The translations under genes and the position numbers were made by a program. Positions 7,450 through 14,308 of a stretch of 15,455 nucleotides of DNA are shown piece after piece. Source of the DNA: CALMJB01 sp963977945. GTDB taxonomy: Bacteria; Actinomycetota; Actinomycetes; Nanopelagicales; Nanopelagicaceae. The notes beneath the pieces were generated by a model that worked only from the letters and a program-made list of their open reading frames with translations, was not told the origin of the DNA and ran no database searches. Each line of letters starts with the position of its first letter. Position 1 is the stretch's first letter. Location of the stretch: positions 1 through 15,455 of the forward strand of contig CAXBQO010000015.1 in the NCBI GenBank assembly GCA_963977945.1, given 5' to 3'.

Positions 7450-8628
7450 TCAGCCACCAGATCCAGATTCATCACTTTCGATGGCTATTGATTCTGATAA
7501 TTCATCGGGGTTATCTAGCCAACCGGCAGGCAAAGTCACAGGTCGAGCGTGGCTGGTGCGGCCACGTGGCGCTGCTCCGATTGCGGTGGGATATGGCTGA
7601 TCGATTAGTTGCGATAACAACTGCGATAGCTCAGAAAGAGATGACACCATGCCAAATTGCGCGCGCAAATTTCTATTTACTTGAAAACCTTTCAAGTACC
7701 AAGCCATATGTTTTCGCAAATCCCGCATCGCTCTATCTTCATTTTCAAAATATTGAACCAAAAGTTGTGCATGTCGAAACATCAAATCGCGAACTTGAAA
7801 CAGAGTTGGATTACTGGCTTGGGTGCGGCCAGAAAAAACATTTGCTAAATCTGCAAATAACCAAGGCCGGCCTAAGCATCCGCGCCCAATTACGACACCT
7901 GCGCAACCAGTTTCTTGCATCATTTTCAAACCATCTTCGCCCGACCAAATATCGCCATTGCCAAGCACTGGAACTTCGGTGCCAGATAAATGTTCTACTA
8001 ATTCTGAGATTGCATTCCAATTTGCTTTGCCATCATAAAGTTGCGCAGCGGTTCTGGCGTGCAAAGCTACCCAAGAAACTCCATGATCTGCCGCGATGGA
8101 GGCTGCATCTTTAAAAGTTTCATGTTCATCATCAATTCCGATTCGCATTTTTACTGTGACTGGAATTCCATATTTGCTCGCCGTATCAACCGCAGTTTTT
8201 ACAATTTCTGAAAAAAGTTTTCGTTTATAAGGAAGTGCTGCACCGCCACCACGACGAGTAACTTTTGGAACCGGGCAACCAAAGTTCATATCAATGTGGT
8301 CGGCTAAATCTTCACTACCAATCATGTCGACCGCTTTCTGCATTGTTACAGCATCAACGGCGTAAAGTTGAACTGATCTGGGAGATTCATCGGCTGCAAA
8401 ATTCATAAGGCGCAAAGTTTCTTCGCGTCGTTCAATTAATGCTCTGGCTGTAACCATTTCACAAACATAAAGGCCAGCACCATGTTCGCGGCATAAAGTT
8501 CTAAAAGCAGAATTTGTGATGCCAGCCATCGGCGCCAAAACCACTGGCGGATCAATTAGAAATTCATTATTTGCAAACTTGCCATTTCGAATCTCTAACC
8601 GAAGTGGCTTGATTTTGGTTTGCAGCAT
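7450..8628 (-). CDS. dusB: tRNA-dihydrouridine synthase (Dus/DusB family)
   Basis: A 392-residue flavoenzyme that reduces uridines in the D-loop of tRNAs using NADPH. From the ATG at 8628 it shows PPVVLAPMAGITNSAFR, the FMN-binding start of the TIM barrel; NFGCPV with Cys118 as proton donor; RRGGGAAL; VKMRIG; HARTAAQLYDGKANW; and GNGDIWSGED followed by VIGRGCLGRPW, which bind the flavin phosphate. The C-terminal end with PRGR and a LPAGWLDNPD segment is typical of actinobacterial members. The frame is open to a TTG at 8646 overlapping glyS, but that adds six residues the family lacks, so I prefer the ATG. The gap to glyS is 11 bases; no strong ribosome binding site is visible. The symbol is by family resemblance; the exact target uridine is not inferable. 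Confidence 0.93.
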   Translation of the reverse strand: MLQTKIKPLRLEIRNGKFANNEFLIDPPVVLAPMAGITNSAFRTLCREHGAGLYVCEMVTARALIERREETLRLMNFAADESPRSVQLYAVDAVTMQKAVDMIGSEDLADHIDMNFGCPVPKVTRRGGGAALPYKRKLFSEIVKTAVDTASKYGIPVTVKMRIGIDDEHETFKDAASIAADHGVSWVALHARTAAQLYDGKANWNAISELVEHLSGTEVPVLGNGDIWSGEDGLKMMQETGCAGVVIGRGCLGRPWLFADLANVFSGRTQASNPTLFQVRDLMFRHAQLLVQYFENEDRAMRDLRKHMAWYLKGFQVNRNLRAQFGMVSSLSELSQLLSQLIDQPYPTAIGAAPRGRTSHARPVTLPAGWLDNPDELSESIAIESDESGSGG

Positions 8629-8639
8629 TAGAAAAGTGC

Positions 8640-10019
8640 TTAACAACCAATCAATTTACTTGAAAGGTATTCAAAAACTTTATCTATTCCAACCCGTTGC
8701 TGTGCCATTGAATCTCGTTCGCGAATTGTCACCGCTTGGTCATTTAAAGAATCAAAATCGACGGTGATGCAAAATGGCGTTCCGATTTCATCTTGGCGCC
8801 GGTATCTACGTCCGATAGCACCGGCATCATCAAATTCAACATTCCATTGTTTGCGCAGCATCGTGGCAATATCTCGTGCCTTCGGTGAAAGATCAGCATT
8901 TCTAGATAATGGCAGCACCGCTGCTTTTATTGGGGCTAACCGGTGATCTAGTTTCATAACTGCACGTTTTTCTAATTCACCTTTTGCATTTGGCGCTTCA
9001 TCTTCGGTATATGCATCCATCATAAAAGTTAGCGTGCATCGATCGACACCAGCCGCTGGCTCAATTACAAACGGAGTCCAACGTTCATTTTTCTCTTGAT
9101 CAAACCAAGTTAAATTTTCACCAGATTTATCGCTATGTGCTTTCAAATCAAAGTCGGTGCGATTAGCGATACCTTCAAGCTCGCCCCATTCAGTTCCAGT
9201 GAATTCAAATTTATATTCAATATCTACAGTTCGCTTTGAATAATGTGAAAGTTTTTCTTTTGGATGTTCATATAGCCGCAAACGGTCTGGATTTATTCCT
9301 AAATCTTTATACCAAGCAAGACGAGTATCTATCCAATATTGGTGCCACTCTTCATCACTTCCAGGTGGAACAAAAAACTCCATCTCCATTTGCTCAAACT
9401 CGCGAGTGCGGAAAATAAAATTTCCTGGAGTAATTTCATTTCGGAAAGATTTTCCAATTTGGCCAATACCAAAAGGTGGCTTTTTACGAGAAGTTGCCGC
9501 CACATTTTGAAAGTTGATAAAGATTCCTTGCGCAGTTTCTGGGCGTAGATATGCCAAACCACTTTCATCTTCTACCGCGCCTAGAAATGTTTTAAGAAGT
9601 CCAGAAAATTGTCTTGGTTCTGTAAATTTTCCTTTGGTTCCACAATTTGGACAATTTATTTCAGTTAGTGATTCTGGTTTGCGATTGTGTTTATTTTCAA
9701 AGGCTTCAGTTAAATGATCGGCTCGATATCGCTTATGACATGAGGTGCATTCAGTAAGTGGATCGGTAAAAGTTTCAACATGTCCAGATGCCTGCCAAAC
9801 CTCTTTTGCCAAAATTACACAAGAATCTAAACCAACAACATCTTCACGTTGTGTCACCATGTAACGCCACCATTGGCGTTTTACATTATTTTTTAATTCA
9901 ACTCCGAGTGGGCCGTAATCCCAAGCTGCACGCAATCCACCATAAATTTCTGATGACGGGTAAACAAAGCCACGACGCTTTGCGAGCGAAACAATTGTTT
10001 CTAATCTATCTGCTGCCAT
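8640..10019 (-). CDS. glyS: Glycyl-tRNA synthetase, dimeric single-chain type
   Basis: A 459-residue class II synthetase that charges tRNA-Gly, of the dimeric form rather than the two-subunit form. The N-terminal SLAKRRGFVYPSSEIYGG and WDYGPLG are hallmarks. Two CxxC pairs (Cys91/94 and Cys123/126) form the inserted zinc element. RPETAQGIF (159-167) and FRNEITPG with REFEQMEMEFF are the motif 2 region; GVDRCTLTF (about 323-331) precedes motif 3-like catalytic residues. The last 100 residues form the anticodon-binding domain. Two starts are possible: GTG at 10025 and ATG at 10019. GGAG stands 8 bases before the ATG but only 2 before the GTG, so I chose the ATG. It leads a run with dusB and the DUF218-like gene. 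Confidence 0.95.
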   Translation of the reverse strand: MAADRLETIVSLAKRRGFVYPSSEIYGGLRAAWDYGPLGVELKNNVKRQWWRYMVTQREDVVGLDSCVILAKEVWQASGHVETFTDPLTECTSCHKRYRADHLTEAFENKHNRKPESLTEINCPNCGTKGKFTEPRQFSGLLKTFLGAVEDESGLAYLRPETAQGIFINFQNVAATSRKKPPFGIGQIGKSFRNEITPGNFIFRTREFEQMEMEFFVPPGSDEEWHQYWIDTRLAWYKDLGINPDRLRLYEHPKEKLSHYSKRTVDIEYKFEFTGTEWGELEGIANRTDFDLKAHSDKSGENLTWFDQEKNERWTPFVIEPAAGVDRCTLTFMMDAYTEDEAPNAKGELEKRAVMKLDHRLAPIKAAVLPLSRNADLSPKARDIATMLRKQWNVEFDDAGAIGRRYRRQDEIGTPFCITVDFDSLNDQAVTIRERDSMAQQRVGIDKVFEYLSSKLIGC

Positions 10020-10063
10020 TATCACTGCTCCATCCGGCTGGCTGTCGGCGGTTGTATTTAGGA

Positions 10064-10069
10064 ACTATA
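10064..10069 (-). promoter_or_regulatory. glyS: Candidate -10 element of the glyS promoter
   Basis: TATAGT on the minus strand, close to the TATAAT consensus. Initiation near 10057 would give a leader of about 38 bases carrying the GGAG ribosome binding site of glyS. Upstream, TTCTTA at 16-base spacing is a weak -35. Confidence 0.45.
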
Positions 10070-10080
10070 AGTCTAAAGGG

Positions 10081-10086
10081 TAGATT
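10081..10086 (+). promoter_or_regulatory. Possible -10 element for a leaderless ZIP-like transporter transcript
   Basis: TAGATT (TANNNT form) ends 6 bases before the ATG at 10093, where no well-spaced ribosome binding site exists (AAAGGG is about 12 bases away). It would overlap the -35 to -10 spacer of the divergent glyS promoter. Confidence 0.35.
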
Positions 10087-10092
10087 AAGAAA

Positions 10093-10827
10093 ATGATTGC
10101 AATTGCGCTTGCGGCTTTAACTGTTTTGGCCACATTATCTGGTGGATTGCTTGCTCTTAAGTCGCGTGATCGCTTCCATTTAGTTCTCGGATTATCTGCC
10201 GGCCTACTTTTAGGACTGGTCGCATTTGATTTATTGCCAGAAATTTTTGATACCAATAAAAATTCTGTTGCAAATGTGCCACAAGTATCGATCGCGTTAT
10301 TGCTTGGATTTTTGATTTTACATTTCACTGAACAATTTTTTGGTTCACATGAACCTGCAAACTCTAAGTATCAACATGATCACACTCACGCTTTTGAAAT
10401 TGCCGGAACCGTTGGCGCTTTTGCGATGGCTGGCCACATATTTCTAGACGGTGTAGCCCTTGGACTTTCATTTAAAGTTGATACCAAATTAGGTATCGCA
10501 GTTTTCTTAGCAATGGTGGTGCATGCCTTTAGTGATGGTCTCAATACCGTCGCACTTCTTGTGAAATTAGGACAATGGAAAGAGCGTGGCAAATTTTTGT
10601 TAGGTATTGATGCGCTCTCGCGTATTGGCGGAGCAACTTTAGGAACAACATTGGCTATTTCAGATAGTGCAATTTCACTTTATTTGGCAGCCTTTGCCGG
10701 AATCGTAATTTACCTAGCAACTTCACACATATTGCCAGAGGCACATTCAAATCATCCAACCAGATTAACTTTGCTGGCCACTTTAAGTGGTGTGCTAGTT
10801 ATGTGGTTGCTGGTTGCAAATCTTTAA
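10093..10827 (+). CDS. ZIP-family-like metal transporter
   Basis: A 244-residue integral membrane protein with about seven hydrophobic segments (near 1-20, 28-50, 63-80, 104-126, 133-157, 166-213, 224-242). The core metal motifs of ZIP proteins appear in two neighbouring segments: His115-x-x-x-Asp119-Gly (HIFLDGVALG) and His144-x-x-x-Asp148-Gly (HAFSDGLNTV). Other polar membrane residues include DLLPE (46-50), HFTEQ (77-81) and HILPEAH (212-218). The loop at 94-99 (QHDHTH) is His-rich, as in many ZIP loops. The usual HE pair of segment 5 is replaced by H-A-F-S-D-G. The likely role is uptake of zinc or another divalent cation across the cytoplasmic membrane; the ion is unproven. It diverges from glyS, and its TAA overlaps the uppS stop codon. 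Confidence 0.85.
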   Translation: MIAIALAALTVLATLSGGLLALKSRDRFHLVLGLSAGLLLGLVAFDLLPEIFDTNKNSVANVPQVSIALLLGFLILHFTEQFFGSHEPANSKYQHDHTHAFEIAGTVGAFAMAGHIFLDGVALGLSFKVDTKLGIAVFLAMVVHAFSDGLNTVALLVKLGQWKERGKFLLGIDALSRIGGATLGTTLAISDSAISLYLAAFAGIVIYLATSHILPEAHSNHPTRLTLLATLSGVLVMWLLVANL

Positions 10828-11588
10828 GCTTTACCAAATCTTCGGTTACGTTCTGCATAAATTTCAATTGCCTGCCACAAAGTTCGGCGATCCACATCTG
10901 GCCAAAGCACATCCATAAAAACCATCTCAGCGTAAGCTGATTGCCACAGTAAAAAGTTGCTGATTCGTTGCTCACCTGAAGAACGCAGAAATAAATCCAC
11001 ATCTAACATTTTTGGTGAGTAAAAATACTTTTTAAGATTTCGTTCTGTGATTGAACCAGCTTTAACTTTTCCGCGTTTCACATCTTGAGTCACAGCATTA
11101 ACCGCATCGGCTATTTCAGCTTGCCCACCATAATTAACACACATATTTAATGTCAGTACTTTGTTATTTTTAGTTAACTTTTCTGCTTCTTGTAACTCTT
11201 GAATCACCGATTGCCAAAGTTTTTGTGGTCGACCAATCCATTTAATTTTCACACCAAGAGCATTCATTTCATCGCGTTGTTTTCTAATTTCAACCCGGTT
11301 AAATCCCATTAAGAATCTGACCTCTTCTGGCGATCTGCGCCAATTTTCGGTAGAAAAAGCGAACGCGCTAATTTCTTTTACGCCAATTTCAATTGCGCCA
11401 TAAACCACATCAAGTAGCGCCGCTTCACCAGCGGTATGACCAGCAGTTCTTGGTAACCCCCGTTGTTTTGCCCAACGACCATTTCCATCCATAACTATCG
11501 CTACATGTTTTGGAATTTGTGAGGCAGAAAGTTTGGGTGGTTTTGCTCCGCTTGGATGAGCAGGTGGTTTCTTTACTTTTTTAGGCAT
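10824..11588 (-). CDS. uppS: Isoprenyl transferase (cis-prenyl/undecaprenyl diphosphate synthase)
   Basis: A 254-residue cis-prenyltransferase that extends farnesyl or a similar diphosphate with isopentenyl units to make the lipid carrier of peptidoglycan synthesis. The diphosphate-binding motif VMDGNGRWA has Asp34. GHTAGE, AFSTENW (77-83) and the C-terminal DLFLRSSGEQRISNFLLW with WPDV follow in the usual order; RSSGE replaces the common RTSGE, a mild change. The first 25 residues are a Lys/Pro-rich extension. The ATG lies inside the end of recO with an 8-base overlap (ATGCCTAA), pointing to coupled translation. The chain length of the product cannot be inferred; actinobacteria may make shorter or decaprenyl products. 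Confidence 0.95.
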   Translation of the reverse strand: MPKKVKKPPAHPSGAKPPKLSASQIPKHVAIVMDGNGRWAKQRGLPRTAGHTAGEAALLDVVYGAIEIGVKEISAFAFSTENWRRSPEEVRFLMGFNRVEIRKQRDEMNALGVKIKWIGRPQKLWQSVIQELQEAEKLTKNNKVLTLNMCVNYGGQAEIADAVNAVTQDVKRGKVKAGSITERNLKKYFYSPKMLDVDLFLRSSGEQRISNFLLWQSAYAEMVFMDVLWPDVDRRTLWQAIEIYAERNRRFGKA

Positions 11589-12345
11589 TATTTATATTCG
11601 CATTCACATTCATATTTACTCGCTCAACTAACGGTAATGATTTTAATCCCCGCTCTAAATGCCATTGCAAGTAGGCAGCGATTAAACCTGAGGCCTCGCT
11701 GCGAAATTTATTCTCACTTGCCTGCGCCTTTACCCAATCGCCGGTAAGTAAATTAGCCATCAGCTCTAAGGTCTCAGGTTTTGGGGTAGCCGATGCTGTG
11801 TTTTTACATTCCGCGCATACTGATCCCCCACCTTGTAATGTGAAATATTTATGTGGACCTGGTTTTTGGCATTTTGAACAAATTGTTAGTGAGGGTGCAT
11901 AACCTGCAACTGAAAGTGAACGTAAAAGATAAGCATCTAAAATCAATGAGGCATCGTAATTTTGTTTTGCTAATGCGTTTAGTGATCCAAGTAAAAGTAG
12001 AAATTGTTGCAGCGCCGGTTCATGCTCTTGCACCGTAAATCTTTCCGCCGCTTCTAATATCGCGCTAGCAATTGTCCATTGTTGATAATTTGCCGAAAGT
12101 ATTTCGCCAAAATTTTCAATTGCCTCAACTTGAGTAATAGTGTCAAGATTTCTACCGGTATAAAGTTGTAAATCAACATAACTTGCCGGTTCAAGCCTTG
12201 CACCGAATCTTGATTTTGTTCGGCGCACACCTTTTGCTACCGCTTTAACTCGACCATGATTTCGTGTAAATAAAGTAATGATGCGATCTGCTTCGCCTAA
12301 CTTTTGAGTGCGCAGCACAATTGCAACATCGCGATAAAGACTCAC
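11581..12345 (-). CDS. recO: DNA repair protein RecO
   Basis: A 254-residue recombination mediator that helps load RecA on single-stranded DNA coated by SSB. The N-terminal OB fold starts SLYRDVAIVLRTQKLGEADRI, then GRVKAVAKGVRR and RFGARLEP. The C-terminal domain carries a zinc site of Cys156-x-x-Cys159 and Cys177-x-x-Cys180. The start is GTG at 12345, nine bases after the leuA stop; the SLYRD opening is the usual one for actinobacterial RecO, which supports this start. AAGG lies only two bases before it. The end is an Asn-rich tail coded by near-repeats of AATGTG/AATATG, part of which overlaps the uppS start. Confidence 0.93.
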   Translation of the reverse strand: MSLYRDVAIVLRTQKLGEADRIITLFTRNHGRVKAVAKGVRRTKSRFGARLEPASYVDLQLYTGRNLDTITQVEAIENFGEILSANYQQWTIASAILEAAERFTVQEHEPALQQFLLLLGSLNALAKQNYDASLILDAYLLRSLSVAGYAPSLTICSKCQKPGPHKYFTLQGGGSVCAECKNTASATPKPETLELMANLLTGDWVKAQASENKFRSEASGLIAAYLQWHLERGLKSLPLVERVNMNVNANINNA

Positions 12346-12354
12346 GACCTTAAA

Positions 12355-14115
12355 TTACTGGTACTGATGAATTCGAACTGCGCGATTGACCGCCGACACC
12401 ACCGCTTTTAATGATGCAGTTGTAGTGCTTGGGTCAATACCGACTCCCCAAAAAATTTTGCCAGCGATTTCACACTCTAAATATGCAGCCGCTTTTGCAT
12501 CTCCACCAGCGCTCATTGCATGTTCGTAATAATCTAGAACGCGCAAATCAAGAGTGCTTTCATAATTATTTAATATTGTAAGCAGCGCAGCAATCGGTCC
12601 ATTTCCAGTTCCAGATAATTGCTTGCTTTGACCGTTATCTAACAAATCAATTGTTAGTTTTACATCCTCATCAAGGTGAGAGGACTGTGACATTCCTGAA
12701 AGTCTAAATCTGCCCCATTGATTTTCTTTGGCTGGCAAATACTCATCTTCAAAAACCTGCCACATTTGCGCAGGTGTCACCTCGCCACCTTCAGAGTCGG
12801 TTTTTCCTTGAATAATCTGGCTAAATTCAATTTGTAATCTGCGCGGAAGATCTAGGTGATGTTCTGATTTCATCAAATATGCAACGCCACCTTTTCCAGA
12901 TTGGCTATTAACGCGAACAACTGCTTCATATGAGCGACCAATATCTTTTGGATCAATTGGCAAATATGGAACCGCCCAAGTCATTTGCTCTTTAGTTTTA
13001 CCGGCAGTTTTGGCATCTTTTTCTAAATGTTCAAAACCTTTTTTAATTGCATCTTGATGTGAACCAGAAAATGCAGTGAAAACTAAATCTCCTCCGTAAG
13101 GATGGCGCTCTGGAATTCGCAATTGATTGCAATATTCAACGGTGCGACGCACATGATCGATATCTGAAAAATCAATTTGCGGATCGATTCCGTGGCTTAA
13201 CAGATTTAAACCAAGTGTTATCAAACAAACATTTCCGGTGCGCTCACCATTTCCAAATAAGGTGCCTTCAATTCGATCTGCACCGGCTAAATAAGCAAGT
13301 TCTGCCGCCGCTACTCCAGTGCCACGATCGTTGTGTGGATGAAGTGAAAGAACCACAGAATCGCGATTATTTAGATTTCGACTCATCCATTCAATTGAAT
13401 CGGCGTAAATATTGGGAGTTGCCATCTCAACCGTCGCCGGTAAATTCATTATGGTCTTCCAATTTGGAGTCGGTTTCCAAACATCATTTACCGCGTTACA
13501 AACTTCTAATGCAAATTCAAGTTCGGTTCCGGTGTATGACTCTGGTGAGTATTCAAAAGAAACTTTTGTGCCGGAAACTGTCGGAATTAATTCTGCACAA
13601 ATTTTGGCTCCGTCGGTAGCAATTTTCTTAATACCAGCTTTGTCTTGACCAAAAACAACTCGACGTTGCAAAGTAGATGTTGAGTTATATAAATGCACAA
13701 TTGCTTGCTTGGCGCCCTTAATTGATTCAAATGTGCGTTTGATTAATGGTTCGCGCGCCTGAGTTAAAACTTGAATAATCACATCATCTGGAATTAATCC
13801 ATCTTCAATAATCTTTCTAATAAAATCAAAATCGGTTTGGCTTGCGGCTGGAAATCCAACTTCAATTTCTTTATAACCCATCTGCACCAATAATTTGAAC
13901 ATCGCCAGTTTGCGATTTGAATCCATTGGATCAATTAATGCTTGATTGCCATCTCGCAGATCTACTGAACACCACTTTGGAGCTTTAGTGATGGTTTTAG
14001 TTGGCCAAGTGCGCTCGTTGAATGCACCGCCAAGATTTGAAAATGGATTGTAAAAGCCATAACGATTTGCCGGCATTGCAGAATTAATTTGCTGCGGATA
14101 ATTATCTTTACTCAT
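12355..14115 (-). CDS. leuA: 2-isopropylmalate synthase
   Basis: A 586-residue enzyme for the first committed step of leucine synthesis, condensing acetyl-CoA with 2-oxoisovalerate. The catalytic barrel (about 45-330) shows VDLRDGNQAL (Arg54, Asp55), EVGFPAASQTD, the metal-binding HPHND (His259, His261) and the GNGERTGN loop (288-295). The C-terminal part (about 480-586) is the leucine-binding LeuA dimer domain, with LSGTGNGPI and the Gly-rich AMSAGGDAKAAAY. The long N-terminus with NRYGFYNPF marks the actinobacterial/fungal-like long form. The ATG at 14115 is preceded by AAGGAAG (14127-14133) at 11 bases. Expected control is twofold: feedback by leucine on the protein and the leader peptide/pseudoknot region upstream. 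recO follows 9 bases later. Confidence 0.96.
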   Translation of the reverse strand: MSKDNYPQQINSAMPANRYGFYNPFSNLGGAFNERTWPTKTITKAPKWCSVDLRDGNQALIDPMDSNRKLAMFKLLVQMGYKEIEVGFPAASQTDFDFIRKIIEDGLIPDDVIIQVLTQAREPLIKRTFESIKGAKQAIVHLYNSTSTLQRRVVFGQDKAGIKKIATDGAKICAELIPTVSGTKVSFEYSPESYTGTELEFALEVCNAVNDVWKPTPNWKTIMNLPATVEMATPNIYADSIEWMSRNLNNRDSVVLSLHPHNDRGTGVAAAELAYLAGADRIEGTLFGNGERTGNVCLITLGLNLLSHGIDPQIDFSDIDHVRRTVEYCNQLRIPERHPYGGDLVFTAFSGSHQDAIKKGFEHLEKDAKTAGKTKEQMTWAVPYLPIDPKDIGRSYEAVVRVNSQSGKGGVAYLMKSEHHLDLPRRLQIEFSQIIQGKTDSEGGEVTPAQMWQVFEDEYLPAKENQWGRFRLSGMSQSSHLDEDVKLTIDLLDNGQSKQLSGTGNGPIAALLTILNNYESTLDLRVLDYYEHAMSAGGDAKAAAYLECEIAGKIFWGVGIDPSTTTASLKAVVSAVNRAVRIHQYQ

Positions 14116-14126
14116 AGTTTTATTTG

Positions 14127-14133
14127 CTTCCTT
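14127..14133 (-). promoter_or_regulatory. leuA: Ribosome binding site of leuA
   Basis: AAGGAAG on the minus strand, 11 bases before the leuA ATG. The eight bases next to it toward the ATG, GCAAATAA (14120-14127), are perfectly complementary to leader codons 26-28, so access to this site could depend on leader folding. Confidence 0.6.
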
Positions 14134-14154
14134 GCTCTAAATTATTTTTGGTCT

Positions 14155-14208
14155 GCCGGTTCGACCTAACCTCCGCGACCAGGAGACCGGCGTTAAGCCT
14201 CGTCGCGG
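14155..14208 (-). promoter_or_regulatory. Predicted leuA leader pseudoknot (LEU-element type)
   Basis: In the leuA leader RNA, CCGCGAC (14202-14208) pairs perfectly with GTCGCGG (14173-14179). GCCGGT (14186-14191), lying in the loop of that helix, pairs perfectly with ACCGGC (14155-14160) downstream. The order arm 1, arm 2, arm 1', arm 2' is that of an H-type pseudoknot with loops of 10, 6 and 12 bases. As a rival to stem 2, GGTCT (14184-14188) can pair with AGACC (14150-14154). A conserved pseudoknot called the LEU element has been described upstream of leuA in actinobacteria by comparative analysis (from memory). No U-run follows, so it is not an ordinary terminator; control of translation start is more likely. 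Confidence 0.7.
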
Positions 14209-14291
14209 CAAATAAGCAAGAGTGAGAGAAAAAGAGATGACAACGAATTGCTGTTAGATGAATTAACTTGCGAGAACAATTTACGTTGCAT
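14193..14291 (-). CDS. leuA leader peptide
   Basis: A 32-codon ORF from ATG at 14289-14291 to TAA at 14193-14195, on the leuA strand and 77 bases before its ATG. It starts MQRKLFSQ, is Ser/Asn-rich in the middle, then reads LFLSLLLICRDEA at its end. Eight of 32 residues are Leu, three of them consecutive at 24-26. The codons for Cys28-Arg29-Asp30 are also the 5' arm of pseudoknot stem 1, so a ribosome held at the Leu run would sit on that arm. This is the layout of an amino-acid-sensing leader peptide. There is no Shine-Dalgarno; TAGGCT lies 11 bases before the ATG, so the transcript may have a very short leader. Translation is inferred from position, codon content and overlap with structure. 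Confidence 0.7.
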   Translation of the reverse strand: MQRKLFSQVNSSNSNSLSSLFLSLLLICRDEA

Positions 14292-14302
14292 AGGAAAAGG
14301 GT

Positions 14303-14308
14303 AGCCTA
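14303..14308 (-). promoter_or_regulatory. Possible -10 element of the leuA transcript
   Basis: TAGGCT (TANNNT form) on the minus strand overlaps the TAG stop of the DUF4389 gene and ends 11 bases before the leader ATG. Transcription from here would include the whole leader peptide. No good -35 is seen at 16-18 bases. Confidence 0.35.

Noticed and set aside
7488..8114. Long plus-strand ORF of 208 codons
   Set aside because: It is antisense to dusB, whose family motifs are clear, and its translation shows no recognisable domain.
8629..8646. TTG start for dusB overlapping glyS
   Set aside because: It adds six residues without family likeness and has no ribosome binding site; the ATG at 8628 is simpler, though not proven.
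10020..10025. GTG start for glyS
   Set aside because: GGAG lies only 2 bases before it but 8 bases before the ATG at 10019, the better spacing.
11585..11625. Microsatellite-like repeat at the recO end
   Set aside because: The AATRTG-like units are imperfect and coding (Asn-rich tail); too short to call a repeat element.
13215..13619. Plus-strand ORF of 134 codons
   Set aside because: It is antisense to the catalytic part of leuA and has no domain likeness.
14141..14191. Classical intrinsic terminator in the leuA leader
   Set aside because: The helices formed by 14184-14191 with 14150-14160 are followed by AAAAATAATTT in the RNA, not a U-run.
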